From NCBI RefSeq assembly GCF_963678975.1, contig NC_089272.1, forward strand, positions 42,599,391-42,663,390: a DNA stretch of 64,000 nucleotides, given 5' to 3'. Each line of letters opens with the position of its first letter. Positions within the stretch are counted from its first letter, which is position 1. Below, in pieces: positions 1 through 11,832 of the stretch. A program made the translations under genes and the position numbers. The notes below the pieces were generated by a model. The model saw nothing but the letters and a program-made list of their open reading frames with translations, was not told where the DNA came from and ran no database searches. The DNA comes from Dysidea avara. Lineage: Eukaryota > Porifera > Demospongiae > Dictyoceratida > Dysideidae.

Positions 1-281
1 CCACCCCCCAATTGTGGCAAATGATCTGAATACCTTCTTGGCCCAGTCACTGTGCTTGTGATGGTTCCACCATGTGATAAGAATCTTGTACACATACACG
101 AGATGGTACGTGGTACATGGCCAACAATGACACCATCCTTTCGCAGCGCAACTGCAAATCGGTCTTCTGAATTCCCGCATTCCCGCCCGCAATTCACAGT
201 CTCTCCAACTGAAGGATCCCATATATCCTTATAGATGTGGTAGCCATGAATACAACTGGTGAGGGTAAAAGTGCTGGTCAT
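1..281 (-). CDS. HIRAN-like domain protein, N-terminal part (cut by window edge)
   Basis: Reading the minus strand from an ATG at 279-281 gives 93 uninterrupted codons running off the window. The product begins MTSTFTLTSCIHGYHIYKDI, followed by a conserved-looking block: a GE turn near residue 27, an RECGNSEDRFAVAL segment near 35-48, then DGVIVGHVPRTIS, a GGTI strand and a VTGPRRYS-DHLPQ end. The pattern 'RE-x-N-x-D-x-AV ... VGHVPR' is the signature of HIRAN domains, which in Rad5/HLTF-type proteins bind DNA ends. I recall stand-alone proteins with this layout as numerous in sponge genomes (memory, not a search). No catalytic domain is visible in the part present. The continuation lies outside the window. 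Alternative: one copy of a repeat-associated gene family. Confident that it is coding; less sure of function. Confidence 0.75.
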   Translation of the reverse strand, partial: MTSTFTLTSCIHGYHIYKDIWDPSVGETVNCGRECGNSEDRFAVALRKDGVIVGHVPRTISCMCTRFLSHGGTITSTVTGPRRYSDHLPQLGG

Positions 282-1650
282 CGAGTGTGCTGATCTACAG
301 TACTAACTTCTGCCACGTGTAGATAACTAACTCCTATAATTTCCAGCCATCTGTGAAATATTCACGGATTAAATTTTCATGGTTACAGTATCAACCGCGA
401 AATCCGTGAAATATACATACCGCAAAATTTTCCGCGCGTATGGTACATAGCTAGGTCACAAGGACAGGACTTAAGACATATTGTCCCATTTATATATTGA
501 GGCCCTAAGCAGAAATCGTGATACCAAAATGGTCAGTCTAGTCCCCAGTGATTTAGTCTAGCTTGCAAGGAGTGTATAAACATTGGAATGGAATTTTTGA
601 GTAAATTATTTTATGCTGACTGCCAAGATATTACTTCTGCAGGATGCATAAACACTGCCTATGGTACATTTAGTGCATTTAACATTATGTTTGAAGGTTC
701 ATTTAAAAATTTTCTGTATATGTCAGCTCAAAAATGGAAGTGAATCATGGATGACATTGTCTGACCATTACATTAGTTGGAATTGTATTGAAAGGTGGCA
801 CACTGGCTTGCAAGTGGGTACAGACACTTTATAAAACTTACAATTCAAATCCGTAAAGCGTGATTTGTGAAAACCATTTCGATAGCCGGATTATGCACAG
901 GTTCATTTAATAACACAATGCTACTAATACCTTGTATCCTTGCCCCTTGTAGTTGCCCTGTACAGCAATTGTGACCTTAGTGCTCAGCAGACTCTAGCTA
1001 ACAATTATATAATGGTCACGTGAGCACGCTTTTTGCTTTGGAAAATTGCAAGGAGTAGGAAAGTGTCTACATCGACACAGATATGGACAAATGGTAAACT
1101 TCAGTGACTAAAAAGTGGATTACCAAGTCATGTCAATATGTGTGCCCTGCTGTGAAAAAGCAACTGTATAGCCACTTAAGACACAAAAAGGGCATGTACA
1201 ATTACCAAAGTAAATTTTGTATTACATTTCGCCAAAATAAATTTATTGCAGTTGGCAAAGTATTAGAAAGCTGCCATAAAGCGAGCCGTAAAGGCATTTT
1301 TGGAGCTAATGTAAAGGGAAACCATGAGAATGGCCTTTAAATAGGACAAACTGAAATTATAGTGGCAAATGCCACACATTTGAAGGTATGTTTGTAAAAT
1401 TCTTTGTTCAGCCCGTACTGGAGGTACAAATGATAGAAGAACTTTATTCAGCGGTGTGTAGCTATGCTGCTCCTCACCGAATATTGACTCTTATTCCTTC
1501 CTCTCTCAGTCTTTCATGAATGAGGGGTATCTTCATTCCAGCATCAAACAGGGTTACAACTCGACTCCTAGTGGGTACAGACAATCGTCCCATGGTGCTG
1601 AATGCGAGGCTCAATGCAAAAATATTAGCATAGATTCGAGAATAGGGGGT
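282..1650. other. Intergenic stretch, no supported gene
   Basis: No convincing coding signal. A small imperfect inverted repeat lies at about 351-420 (TGAAATATTCACGGATT facing AATCCGTGAAATATA), and a related sequence recurs near 10080-10130, so this is probably the remnant of a short repeat. An open frame at 1104-1340 encodes a basic peptide with a CxxxC ... HLRH arrangement, but its spacing does not fit a zinc finger and nothing else supports it. Confidence 0.4.
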
Positions 1651-1662
1651 GTCTATTTGTGA

Positions 1663-1989
1663 TTAATATGCCCACCATGTACGCCTCAGAAAAAAAGTAC
1701 AAATTAAAGCACACCTGTCAACTGGCATGTTCAGATCATCTGCTGCTCTTTGCAATGTTTGAGGAAACCCAGGAAGAAGATCAATACACGCTATTGCCGA
1801 AGAAAGATGGTATATCAAAAGTATGTCAAAGTTCTGGATAACAGAATGGATTTTTGTGTCATCAGCAAACATTCTTACATTTATTACTCTCGATAAGGTC
1901 CCAAATGGCTGTTTGTCGTTGTCACTGAATAGCATTAATGATTCTGGAGAAGAATCAAGTTTACCAGTTGGGCACTGGAGGGTTTGCAC
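1663..1989 (-). pseudogene. LINE reverse-transcriptase fragment (FADD motif)
   Basis: The minus strand is open for 108 codons and contains RMFADDTKIHSVIQNFD. This matches the F/YADD catalytic motif and its usual '-T-K-[LI]-' continuation in the palm domain of non-LTR reverse transcriptases. The stretch just upstream (about 15 residues) fits the strand preceding that motif. Beyond the motif I cannot align the remaining residues to the thumb region, so frameshifts are likely. The fragment ends against the minisatellite at 2032. It is a short fossil, not a functional element. The call rests on one motif plus context. Confidence 0.45.
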
Positions 1990-2031
1990 AGATGTCCTTA
2001 AGTGTATTTATTCAGTAAATAATCTTGCATC

Positions 2032-2652
2032 AGGTCTTGTAGGTGTACGTTGTATTATGTTGTGAACTGCCTTGTATCTTGGAGGTGTACATTGTGTTGT
2101 GTTGTATACTGGCGACCTGTCTCAGGTCTTGTAGGTGTACATTGTGTTGTGTTGTATGCTGGAAACCTGTCTCGGGTCTTGTAGGTGTACATTGTGTTGT
2201 ATACTGGTGACCTGTCTCGGGCCTTGTAGGTGTACATTGTGTTGTATACCGGCGACCTGTCTCGGGTCTTGTAGGTGATATGTTGTATGCCGGCGACCTG
2301 TCTCGGGTCTTGTAGGTGTACATTATGATGTGTTGTATACCGGCGACCTGTCTCGGGTCTTGTAGGTGTACATTATTTGTTGTATACCGGCGACCTGTCT
2401 CAGGTCTTGTAGGTGTACATTGTGATGTGTTGTATACCGGCGACCTGTCTCGGGTCTTGTAGGTGTACATTGTGTTGTGTTGTATACCGGCGACTTGTCT
2501 CGGGTCTTGTAGGTGTACATTGTGTTATGTTGTGTACCGGCAACCTGTCTCGGGTCCTGTAGGTGTACATTCTGTTGTGTTGTATACCAATGCCATGACC
2601 TGTCTCAGGACTTGTAGATGTACATTGTGTTGTGTTGCACACTGGTGACCTT
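2032..2652. repeat. Minisatellite, about 50-bp unit, about 13 copies
   Basis: Units share the core AGGTGTACATTGTGTTGTGT, then a TATACCGGCGACCTGTCTCGG block. Unit lengths vary between about 41 and 55 bp through small internal deletions, while the CGACCTGTCTCGGGTCTTGT block stays nearly constant. The first and last units are the most diverged, as expected at array edges. The array lies just upstream of the splice acceptor of the 2718 exon, so it may be intronic. The long frames read through it on both strands are by-products of the repeat. Confidence 0.95.
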
Positions 2653-2717
2653 TAATTAACTATATTACAGTACATGCATAGCTAATATCTTTTAACCTTA
2701 TTACTTGCCCTTTTTAG

Positions 2718-3212
2718 GCAAGAACACCAAAGGGAATTGACTCTATTAGGAATAAAAGAAAGAGGTATAGATGGAAAAAGAAAGATTTAAAGAGAATGGC
2801 ATGTACTTCTAACCAAGCTGTGGATGAAATGTAGGAGAGGAACGAGAGAAGTGATTTATATGGAGAGTTCATTGACTCTGAAGCTTTGCTTCCTCCACCA
2901 GATGAAACAGAAATACACCTCCCTCATTACATTAGTTTGATGGATGAAATTCATCTTAAGGCCAGGATGATAGAGTTGCAATCACAGCAAGAAAAAGCAA
3001 AGGAAATAGCTTGGCACTATCGTGATCAGTGCTCACAATTAAAAACTAAACTTGTAGAAAAAGAGGCTGAGATTATGCAGATTAAAGTAGATGCAACACA
3101 TGCTAAAAATCGTATATGCCAGTTTTGGCAAAATTATGTTATTGAAGGACAGTCCCGCAGTGATAGAATTTTAAGAAGTGGTTTGAACATGAACAACAGA
3201 AGAGTGCTATGA
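2718..3212 (+). pseudogene. Terminal exon of a basic/coiled-coil protein, with an in-frame TAG
   Basis: A pyrimidine-rich acceptor ends at TTTTTAG (2717). The exon reads ARTPKGIDSIRNKRKRYRWK (nuclear-localisation-like basic stretch), reaches an in-frame TAG at 2832-2834, then continues open to TAG/TGA-type termination at about 3212. After the stop come an acidic SEALLPPPDETE segment, a heptad-rich helix of about 60 residues (SQQEKAKEIAWHYRDQ, KLVEKEAEIMQIK), and a C-terminal block CQFWQNYVIEGQSRSDRIL. I recall similar 'FW-x-N-x-I-x-EG-x-SRSG' tails in uncharacterised sponge and cnidarian proteins (memory only). A polyadenylation signal follows at 3379. The single TAG suggests a recent pseudogene, a readthrough site or a sequence error. 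Upstream exons were not found. Confidence 0.55.
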
Positions 3213-3378
3213 ATGATTATATGAAGAAATTGCCTTATAGTAAGTTGTAGCCTGCATGTATATTTTTGAAGGGTACGGGGACATTTTGCCATTTGGAAAA
3301 TTAGGTGACTATGTGGAGAGTATTAAATAGAATTTGAGGCTGTAATATTAGAATTTTGTTCATTAATAATACCTCCCA

Positions 3379-3384
3379 AATAAA
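3379..3384 (+). terminator. Polyadenylation signal AATAAA
   Basis: A canonical AATAAA lies about 165 bases after the stop at 3212, supporting the exon above as the 3' end of a transcribed gene. Confidence 0.5.
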
Positions 3385-3399
3385 CTATTCAATTTTACA

Positions 3400-5300
3400 A
3401 AATGAAGCTTGTCTTTTTTTCTTTTCATTTATTGTAATGCTTACTGGGTAGGCATTGTGTTGCCTTGCATATTTACAATGATGTATTTTACTGAACATTA
3501 TTACAATTCATTTGTTCTTCCTGAAATAAAATATTTAAAAAAATTTTTTTGTGTATGTGAAAGGCTAATCGTCTCTTGGGGGCAGTACAATCAGTTTGTT
3601 GAATTGGAAGTTGTAATTAGAATCTCCTTTATGGACATTTACATGTGCAGGGATGTTAACATACCTATGCTGTCATGGACCCAGTGATATTTTATGTTTT
3701 CTTGCGGCTAGCATTTTGTACATTTTGTGACCAACATGGCAAAAATTAAGTTCAGTGGTTAACCCAATATTGTTATTTGTGCTGGACCTGACATGAGTTC
3801 TTGTTAAAAACTTTATTATCTATATGCATTGCCTTGTAGCGATTGGTGCTTAAATCAAGAGTATTTTGCTGAAAGAAAAATTCAAGGACCTTAAGAATAT
3901 GATCTCATGATGAACGTACACCAATTGAAATCTGAAGAACTGGAACCATTTTTCCAAGAGAGGAGAACCATGTGTTGGACAATTAACCGTGCGACGAATG
4001 CCATGGTGTACAGTGGGAATGTAAAATTTGTATAGTATTACTGCAGATATGAGCTTTACTTCACCAAATTTACTTGACCAAAGTACATTCCATATTTTAA
4101 AGTTAAGCCACAGTCTTAGAGACACATGGTTTGTAGTATACTGAAGATCGAACAACAAGGAAGGTTTAGATGACTTGGTTTATACAACTAGTAATAATAA
4201 GGTTGCTAGGGGGATAGTGCATTGTTATAGTTCAGGGACTAGTGACTGCCCACTAAATTGCACACAACTAAACAAATTGCAAGCTATTCTAGAATGTTAA
4301 TGCTCCTGAAATCAGTGTCTGTATGTTGAAAAGTAGGTATCTCAGATTTTTTTTTTACTAGCCATAATATGAGAAATAGCCTGATTTTGATGGTTACAAT
4401 AGTATCCACCTCCCATTAACAGTGAAACTTTACTAACTGATCATCTACCTGCAGGCTGTATCGGTATTGACTCTTTGAGTATCGATACTCACTTAAAATT
4501 GTATTGTATTGGTGGTATCAATAGTTCTGGTACCATATCACCCATCGCTAACATTGGGTCCTACTTTGTGGTGAGCAAATATGCTTCACCTATTGCACAC
4601 TTCTCAATACAATGGTGTATACCCATATAGGCTCAAGTTGGTAAAAACATCAAGTTAACAACTTATAAAGGTAAACAACTAAAGTGGAGGTGCCACAATG
4701 ATGCAACAATACCTAAGGTGGAGTTGTGGTTCAATTATGGCATTGTTATGCCGACTTTGAAGTGGTTCATACTTTTGAGCTGGTGACTCAGCCATTAGAA
4801 AATTGCTCTGGAGCTGAAAATCGCTAACCCGAGTGAAGTAACTACGCACTTTAAAGTAAGCACCAGTGACTACCTTCCACCCGACAGTACGTTTTTTAAA
4901 GTTTTAAAGTATTCTACATATATTACAAGGCTTGAAAAGATTACAAAACAACACAAAACGTACTTATATGTAACGCCTACGATAAAACTAAGATTTTCGT
5001 GATGATCAGCGTGTGGACAAACCCCACAGCGATTTTCATCCTCATTGGAGCTCAGACGACGGAGCAATCCCAAATTAAACACGAGTTGTCATTTTGTGCC
5101 AGGGTTCTATTGGGGAATATACGGAGAATTTTTTAATTAAAAAATCTCGGATACTGGAATGCCTACTATTATGCTTAAATTTATGCTCAATACTTACCCA
5201 TTATGCTCAAATTATGCCCAATTATTTATGCCTCAGTTCTCATACTCTACTAATAATCTCCAGTTTATGGATAAATAATAAGTGGCTGAAGCACAAACTT
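3400..5300. other. Gene-free stretch with one MITE end
   Basis: No supported gene. At about 4455-4552 there is half of a hAT-type MITE: internal ATCGATAC / GGTATCAATA motifs and a right end TGATATGGT read inverted as ACCATATCACCCATCGCTA. The 102-codon minus-strand frame at 3850-4158 has no family features that I recognise. At about 5160-5560 TATGCTCAA-type words recur on both sides of the hairpin at 5319, indicating another short degraded repeat. Confidence 0.4.
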
Positions 5301-5318
5301 ACTTGTAAAAATGCATAT

Positions 5319-5416
5319 CACAGAAAAGATCGATATACTCTAATAGAACAGTCAGCTATGTGATTGTTCTATTAGAGTTACTGACTGTTCTATTAGAGTA
5401 TATCGATCTTTCTGTG
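5319..5416. repeat. Hairpin built from the ACTCTAATAGAACAGTCA motif
   Basis: The arms 5319-5353 and 5383-5416 are near-perfect reverse complements (ACAGAAAAGATCGATATACT ... AGTATATCGATC). They enclose a 29-bp loop that holds a third, inverted copy of the motif (TGTTCTATTAGAG). It is one of many window-wide occurrences of this motif. Confidence 0.85.
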
Positions 5417-6176
5417 ATAGCTTTTTTAATAAGCAAGAATTCGTACTATTACACAAATATTCTACCTGTTATGCTAGCATTATGCTCAATGCTTTCAGGC
5501 ACCTATTATGCTCATAATTATGCCAGCATAATCGGCGGGTCCCTACTAATAGCACTAGCAAAATTCATTAAACACAGTCCTATATCTGTTGAAATTAAAA
5601 AAATCATACACTATCACTGCTACTGTTACATGGAAGTCATGACGGCAACATATCTTTACTGCAAGTTGAATTACTCCACAACGGAAGTGTTTTTCTAATT
5701 GAATTACACCATTGTAAGCAACAAACTAAGAAATATTCGTCACACTCTTCCTCTGTACAGAGGCTATTCAGCTCATGCGAAATATTTTCAGTACTTGCAC
5801 AATATTACATGTCCACGTTGCCTTGTCCTACCCCCTGGTACTACAGTTAGTTTTAAAAACCATCAATGTCTACACAATTTTGAAATTGGTTATTATAATC
5901 CCTTGGGCTGTAAAAGGTTTAGAGTGGTATGAGAGATATAATGTTATATCAAATTTATTGATTGTACAGTAGCCACATGACAATGCAAGTAAAAACAACT
6001 AATCTGCATGGTCATACATATATCATGGGCTGACTCCATCACCAGGCTTAATTTACGTACTGTGAGCTTCAACTTGATTTACTGCAGGCAAACATCCAAA
6101 ATAACAAGCCCTGTGCACACTACAGTGTAGCAGATACAAGAGTATGTGTACCCTTTGGAAATGGGACCAAAATATA

Positions 6177-6413
6177 CACTGCTTGAAGGTTCTTAGTTTA
6201 CTAATTTGTTAAGATGCCTTACTGTAGTTATACTGATAGTAAAGTGTCAGTAAACTTAAGTATATGGAACATAATTATTTTACTAAGTTTTATACTCTCA
6301 GTAAAACATCAGTTAATGCGGGTTTACTGAAAAACTACTAAAATAACAAACAATTAACTGTTCCATATGCTGAGGATATACCACTGTAGTAAACTAAGAT
6401 ACTTCAAGCAGTG
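6177..6413. mobile_element. MITE with CACTGCTTGAAG terminal inverted repeats
   Basis: Terminal repeats of about 26 bp (CACTGCTTGAAGGTTCTTAG against CACTGCTTGAAGTATCTTAG) with short AGTAAACT-type subterminal repeats. It is 237 bp long and AT-rich, with no coding capacity. ATA occurs immediately outside both ends and may be the target duplication; that is too short to assign a superfamily. Confidence 0.75.
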
Positions 6414-7316
6414 ATAGTGATATTTGAAAATTATGTCTTGAGGTGGTGGCTACCCAACAACTCATGCACAAAATAGCTTGAGATACTAGGGCATTTAATT
6501 GGTACTGTCAGGAGTCCAAAGCTCTTGGTACTGTTCTATGGAAATAACTGCCGCTACTTCCAGTTTACAGCTGTACGGATTACTTGAATCAATAGTATGA
6601 GTACATGATCATTTACTAACGGGGGATGTCTCCAATTGCTTATGTTTATACAGCCTTCTTTGATGTTGGTTGTGCAGAATATATCACATAGGAAGGAGAC
6701 TCAATGACATTTGCTAAGGTAGGCCAGTGTTTTGTGGGTTAATAAACTAAACAGATTGACCAAGCTAAAGTATGATACAATTTAATATCTGCTGATACTA
6801 TTAGTTACTTTCTAAGGTGTGTAACAACATTGCCATCAAACCTCCTCTTTAGCCCCTCAGTGGTGAGGCGATTACTCCTGGGACTGCCAACCAACAAGAT
6901 GATGCCTGAGCCAACATTCACACTCATGGATTCCATGGGTGGCGGCAAAGTATTTTTGATATGAAAGGTTTTTCACCCACACAGAGCTACTTCACTCATT
7001 CCATCAGTGTGTATATATATATATATACTTCACAAACTGCAAAGAAGATGGAGTACAGTGGTCACGTTCATGAGGTAGAGTTGGCATTTATTGCTTTGGT
7101 TTTTTCAACTACCAGTGGCATGAGTTTATTTTTTATTGCTGTATGGCTGATCTGATTTCTAAACGTGACCTAAGTAGCACTACTCTGGTGTGGCTTCATT
7201 GCACATCTTTGCTACGATCAGTAAAAATGTGCAACCAGGGAAGCCAGCTCACAGATCATCTGATACTTACCCAGAATTAGGCCTTGCATGTGACCTTATA
7301 ACTTCTACATTGTCCC

Positions 7317-8560
7317 CAATTATTATTATTATTATTATTATTATTTTTTATTCCGGCCCTAATGGCACTCCCATCCTCCCCGATCTCTAGCTAGAAGTTA
7401 AACCTAATTTAATTTATAAATGACAAAAAGCAGAAAAAAGAAAAAGCAGCTAAACCTACAGAGCCTACACAGGCCTACAAAAACACCGCATGGACCGCCA
7501 GCATACACACAGCAAAACCCCCGGACAGGGACCTTAACAAGAAAGCCCTGCAGTCTACTGGCCAAACTGCAGGGGGTGGGAGCATGAAACAGAGTTCAAC
7601 TCCCACAAAGGACTGCCAGGCAACAGGCTAAATAGATGTAAAAATGTCCGGGAATTGTGGCGCCACAGACAAACAGAGAGTTGCTCTAGCAGATGGCGGT
7701 ATGCTAGGCCACGAGAAATGCCACTTCTGGTGGTTGTCCTCAAAGCAATATCCTGCAAGACAGGACGACTAGCAGCAGACCACAAACCCAAGGACTCAAC
7801 CACCAGGGGGACAAAAACACCTCCAGCAGCCTGTACAAGCTCATCATGGTGAGCATCCTTATCTTCTTCTTCCTTAGCAGCAGCCACACCTGCTGAAACT
7901 GCAGACCGACCCAACAGAGATTCTTGTAATGGACAACGTACAGTAACATCAAAGTACGCAGGCTTCCCATGCACAAAGTCAGGGTGAAAAACATCACCCG
8001 GGCGATCCAATCGGGAACCAGCACACCGTTGCTCTTTACGGCAACCAGTGTTGTCCTGAAGTAAAGCATGATATATCACATCACATAAAGCATCGTGCCT
8101 ACGTATACGCATGGGTCCATGTCCACAGCCAAGCAGATGATCACCAAATTGATCAACAACACTACCACATGGGCAGCGGACTGGAGAAGTGGCAGAAAAG
8201 AGAGGGACACCAAGCCAGTATCGAAGAGAACATACAAACTCCTGTGAGGACATGGATAGGCCTAAAGAATCACAAGGAATGGCCCGAAGCCATGAACTGG
8301 TACAGGGGTTAGCAGAAATTGAACGAATTCTGGCTTGGTCCCGAATGGTAAGTGAATTAAGCAAAAGGGTCTGACGAGCAATATCAAGTTCATGTTGGAA
8401 AACACGCTGCCCACAAGCTGGATGGATAAGATCAGGAAGGGAATCACTGTTAATCAAGGGCAGCAGAATTGAGGTAGCAACATCCTGATCCGGGATGGAA
8501 GGAAACACGTCAGGACCCCCACTAAAAGACTGGAGCAGATGATAACACAATTATTATTTC
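7317..8560 (-). mobile_element. 5'-truncated LINE (non-LTR retrotransposon)
   Basis: Read on the minus strand, an endonuclease-type ORF is followed by about 200 bp of 3' UTR and a (TAA)n tail at 7319-7348, the usual LINE end. The ORF has no in-frame ATG and a stop lies directly before its first codon, as expected after 5' truncation. AATTATTATT occurs at both the tail (from about 7319) and the 5' edge (about 8552-8561), which may be a target duplication or slippage against the tail. The reverse-transcriptase domain is absent. Confidence 0.8.
7555..8550 (-). pseudogene. LINE C-terminal region: zinc knuckle plus restriction-like endonuclease
   Basis: 331 codons are open. A knuckle-like CPCG-x8-HLLGCGHG segment (about residues 125-145) is followed by a basic segment, then RPGDVFHPDFVHGKPAYFDV with a continuing TV. 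This is a PD-(D/E)xK-type arrangement as used by restriction-like endonucleases of site-targeting LINE clades. Later VPLVVESLG-type and C-terminal leucine-rich segments match what I remember of abundant invertebrate proteins with the same layout. It would nick target DNA for target-primed reverse transcription. The frame is intact but the reverse transcriptase is missing, so it is not autonomous. Clade assignment needs alignment. Confidence 0.7.
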
Positions 8561-8570
8561 AGTTATGTCC

Positions 8571-10240
8571 AGCAGACTTACGTTTTGTGCTGGTATTTCA
8601 TTAAGCGCCGGTATTTCATTAAGCGCCCAGAAAAAGATTTATGTTAGCCACAAGACCATGCTGTATGGTGAATCAAGTAAAGTTTTTCGTCAACTGTAGA
8701 GAATTCGATTAAAATTGACACTATGCCAACAACATACCTCTTGATGTCTGGCTTCACAATCATAGTGGTTGTCCTTGAAAATACACGGCCGACCAATAAA
8801 TACTCGATCGGCATAGTACAGCAGAATTAGCTATTCTCCGGCCGCTAACCATCGTACCTTCGCAGTAGCTAAGTGGGAGTAACCATCGGGTCATAATCAT
8901 CTAAGGGTCAAGAAGGAAGCGCACTAGTTAGAAGCGCGTAGTGTGCGTGACAGTGCATGTGCACAGGCTCGCACGTGCAATACGTGTGACGTGTCTTCTC
9001 GCCTCACAAAATCTTTATTCTGTGAATGTTATTCCACTAGCCATAGGGACCTGTGGAGTCGCTTTAAAGGTTTGCTTCGCTTTAACCGTTCGATCAGAAG
9101 GCTTAACTGAGTTGATGTGGACCGAAAGGCTCAGCTTAGTGATGTCATGCTTTGTCGCAGTATGATGAGCCGCCTTGCTAACAACCGCCGGGTAGTGCGT
9201 AGCCACTAAAGCTAGCTAAAAGGTATCAAGACTCACGGTGGTGAGTCGCGCGGCCAAGAAACTACAAAGCGCACGCCACAATTAAAACGCGCGGCCACTA
9301 CTGTGAGTTATTTACGTGTAGGGACGGTTTCTCAATATTAGTCCTGAATTGCGCAACTTTTCTCAATAGGTTTATACTGCGTTTTTGTGATTTAAAAAAG
9401 CTTGGTGTCATCGTTTTCTTGTCGCAACCTCTTAACAAGCGTATTTAGATATAATTCACTCAATTTCTCACCGTGTGTTTCAGCTATCGTCACATTATAC
9501 CACTCAATACACTCGTGTTTCTACAGTCCATCTGACACTAACATTATCTAGTACTGGATCGCCTCTACTCGTGTTTTCTCCGTTCAAACCTCCAATCCCT
9601 ACAATAACTTTTAAAGACACGATGTGGACACAAGCCCTAATGTCTGACAAATAAGTTGTGAAAGCGTGCAGAGCCGTTAGTTACTTTAGGAAGGCGTTTT
9701 AAGCAGAAATCTTTTTGACTCCATTCAGTGCCACGCCTCGTGCGAGCGTTTATAATCAGCAGATGTAGTAAACAAGGTGTGAAAGCGTAGAGAACGTACA
9801 GACACTACGGAAGGTGTAAGTCATAAGTTAAGACTCCATTTAGTGCCATGCACCATACAAAAACTACTGATTTTGCAATTTGTGTGGAATGACCAAACCT
9901 CATGTACAGTCACAAACCACATTTCAGACAAAAAGGTGTTGCTGTACAGCACATACATAATGAAAGCCACGTCACAAGCCCCACCTTAATTAGTGCTTTG
10001 TGGAAGAGTGAAACTACCATGGACGTGTGAAACTGCCGTGACAGCTACAAACAGAAAATGAGGCGATTCTAATTGCAGATAAGATGACTGCAAAATCCAT
10101 GAAATTTTTTGCCTTACAGTAGCTAAGCATATATAACAATGGTATTACAACATGTAACAAAAATTTAATAAACATCACATCAAATAGCTAACACCAAAAG
10201 TGGTGATGATGATGTAAGTGGTAAATGATAAGAGACCCGG
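8571..10240. other. Intergenic; locally CpG-rich, diverged short duplications
   Basis: No gene supported. 8590-8630 repeats a GGTATTTCATTAAGCGCC word twice. 8900-9320 is richer in CpG (GCGCGCGGCC-type words) than its surroundings and could be an old promoter. 9655-9860 holds two diverged copies of a roughly 125-bp unit (GTGAAAGCGT ... GACTCCATT-AGTGCCA). Confidence 0.35.
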
Positions 10241-11640
10241 TACTTGGTCGATCCATACACCTTGTCAACAATCCTGAAATTCACTTGATCTCAGTTGCTG
10301 TCTGTTCCCAAATTACACACCATGACCATATCCGATTGCTAACATGTAAACCAGATGGTCTGTAAAAACTGTTAGACGGACATTAACATAAAATCTGGAT
10401 ACTATGAAAATACACATTTTAACTGACCTGGGAATTAATTTGGTCCCATCATAACAGTATGCCTTATCCTGGAAATTCAGAAAACATGAGATAATACAGT
10501 ATTTCTTAGTACATAGACTGACCTGGAATTTTCATGACACCCTTGATATCACTAGAGTTACATAGACTGAAGTACAGAAGAGAACACACAACTCCGCTGT
10601 TAACTGAAATTCTCAACACTCTGATCTTAGCTCCTGCCAGGTTCCAAGTTACATACCATGAACTACTAGTGGGTAAACCGCTATGACCAGATAGCCTGCA
10701 AAATTGACAAGCGGGCATTAAATACAATGCACCTAAAATCTGGGTATAGTAGAACCTCTCTTATCCAGGCAGTCAGGTACATACTACTGTCCATATCTCA
10801 GAGATATCTGTAAGTAAGAAATGCATGCTACTAGTGACTACATGCTACCAAATACAAGTAATGTGATTGCTATCAGTGGTGTAGTTTAGTGGACAGAGGG
10901 GGAATTCACTACAGAGCACTCATGGTAACTCCCCTAGGCTGTAAATATGCATTATCACCTAGCAACCAAGTGTTAGTTATTATTAGTAGAACAAACAAGC
11001 CACCAAATAGGTAAACAAGCCACCAAACAGGTAAACAGCAACTTTTAAGCTATCTCCTTTTGTTTCATTTAAACTTCATTCTGGATAATAGAAGTCTGGA
11101 TAAGTAAGCAGACTCACCTGGAAATCCACAACGTCCTTGATGTCACTCACTACAGTCCACGTACACTTGACAATTGAGAGCTACAAAAGGAACACTAATA
11201 AAATTACTCTGTATGTAAACCGACCTGAATCTTGATCTTAGTTCCGAAGTTATGTACACACCATTACTACATTCAACTACTATTACTACTAGTGGGTGAT
11301 CCTGGAAATTCAGAAAACACCCGAGATAATAAACGACTACATTCTTTAGTATGTAGACTGACTTGGAAATTCATAACACCCTTGATGTCACTACAGTCTA
11401 TGTACTCTTGATTTTAGTACAAAAAGAACACACAAGATACTACAATTCCTCTTTATGTAAACTGACCTACAATTTATGACTCAGTTTCTGCCTGGTTCCA
11501 AGTTATGTATGTACCATGACCACATCTAATTATTTTAACTGTTACTGCTAGTGGTGAACTGCATGCTGTGACCTTACCTGTAAAAACCAACAAGTGGGCA
11601 TTTACACCTGAAATCTGTCACTTTTTGCCCAAATGATGCT
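10240..11640 (-). pseudogene. Tandem array of a two-exon module, mostly decayed
   Basis: Two exon-like blocks alternate on the minus strand. Beta blocks at about 10523-10566, 11118-11180 and 11363-11406 each end at a GTCAGT/GTGAGT donor and encode CNSSDIKGVMKIP, a VVSDIKDVVDFQ form and a CSDIKGVMNFQ form. Alpha blocks (about 10270-10350, 10620-10720, 11222-11290, 11480-11600) encode variants of GHSGLP...SWYVTWNLAGAKI. Copy spacing is irregular (about 240-600 bp). At least one beta copy carries a 1-bp insertion and several alpha copies have stops, so the array is largely dead or contains very short alternative exons. The product family is unknown. Confidence 0.45.
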
Positions 11641-11832
11641 GTTGGGGATTTACAAGTTGGCTGGTTTTAACAGGTGATTACACAGAGACCTGATTAGACA
11701 GGTTTCACTATACATTAATTTAGGTTAGGCCAGTATATATGCAGTGTAAATGAGTACATACAAACATTACACATTACATTTGCCTACTTCTTCCACCTGC
11801 AGCCAAAGTTCCCAGACTTCTGACGATGTAAC

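Noticed and set aside
2030..2648. Overlapping 60-146-codon frames on both strands
   Set aside because: All are translations of the 50-bp minisatellite; the peptide repeats mirror the DNA repeat.
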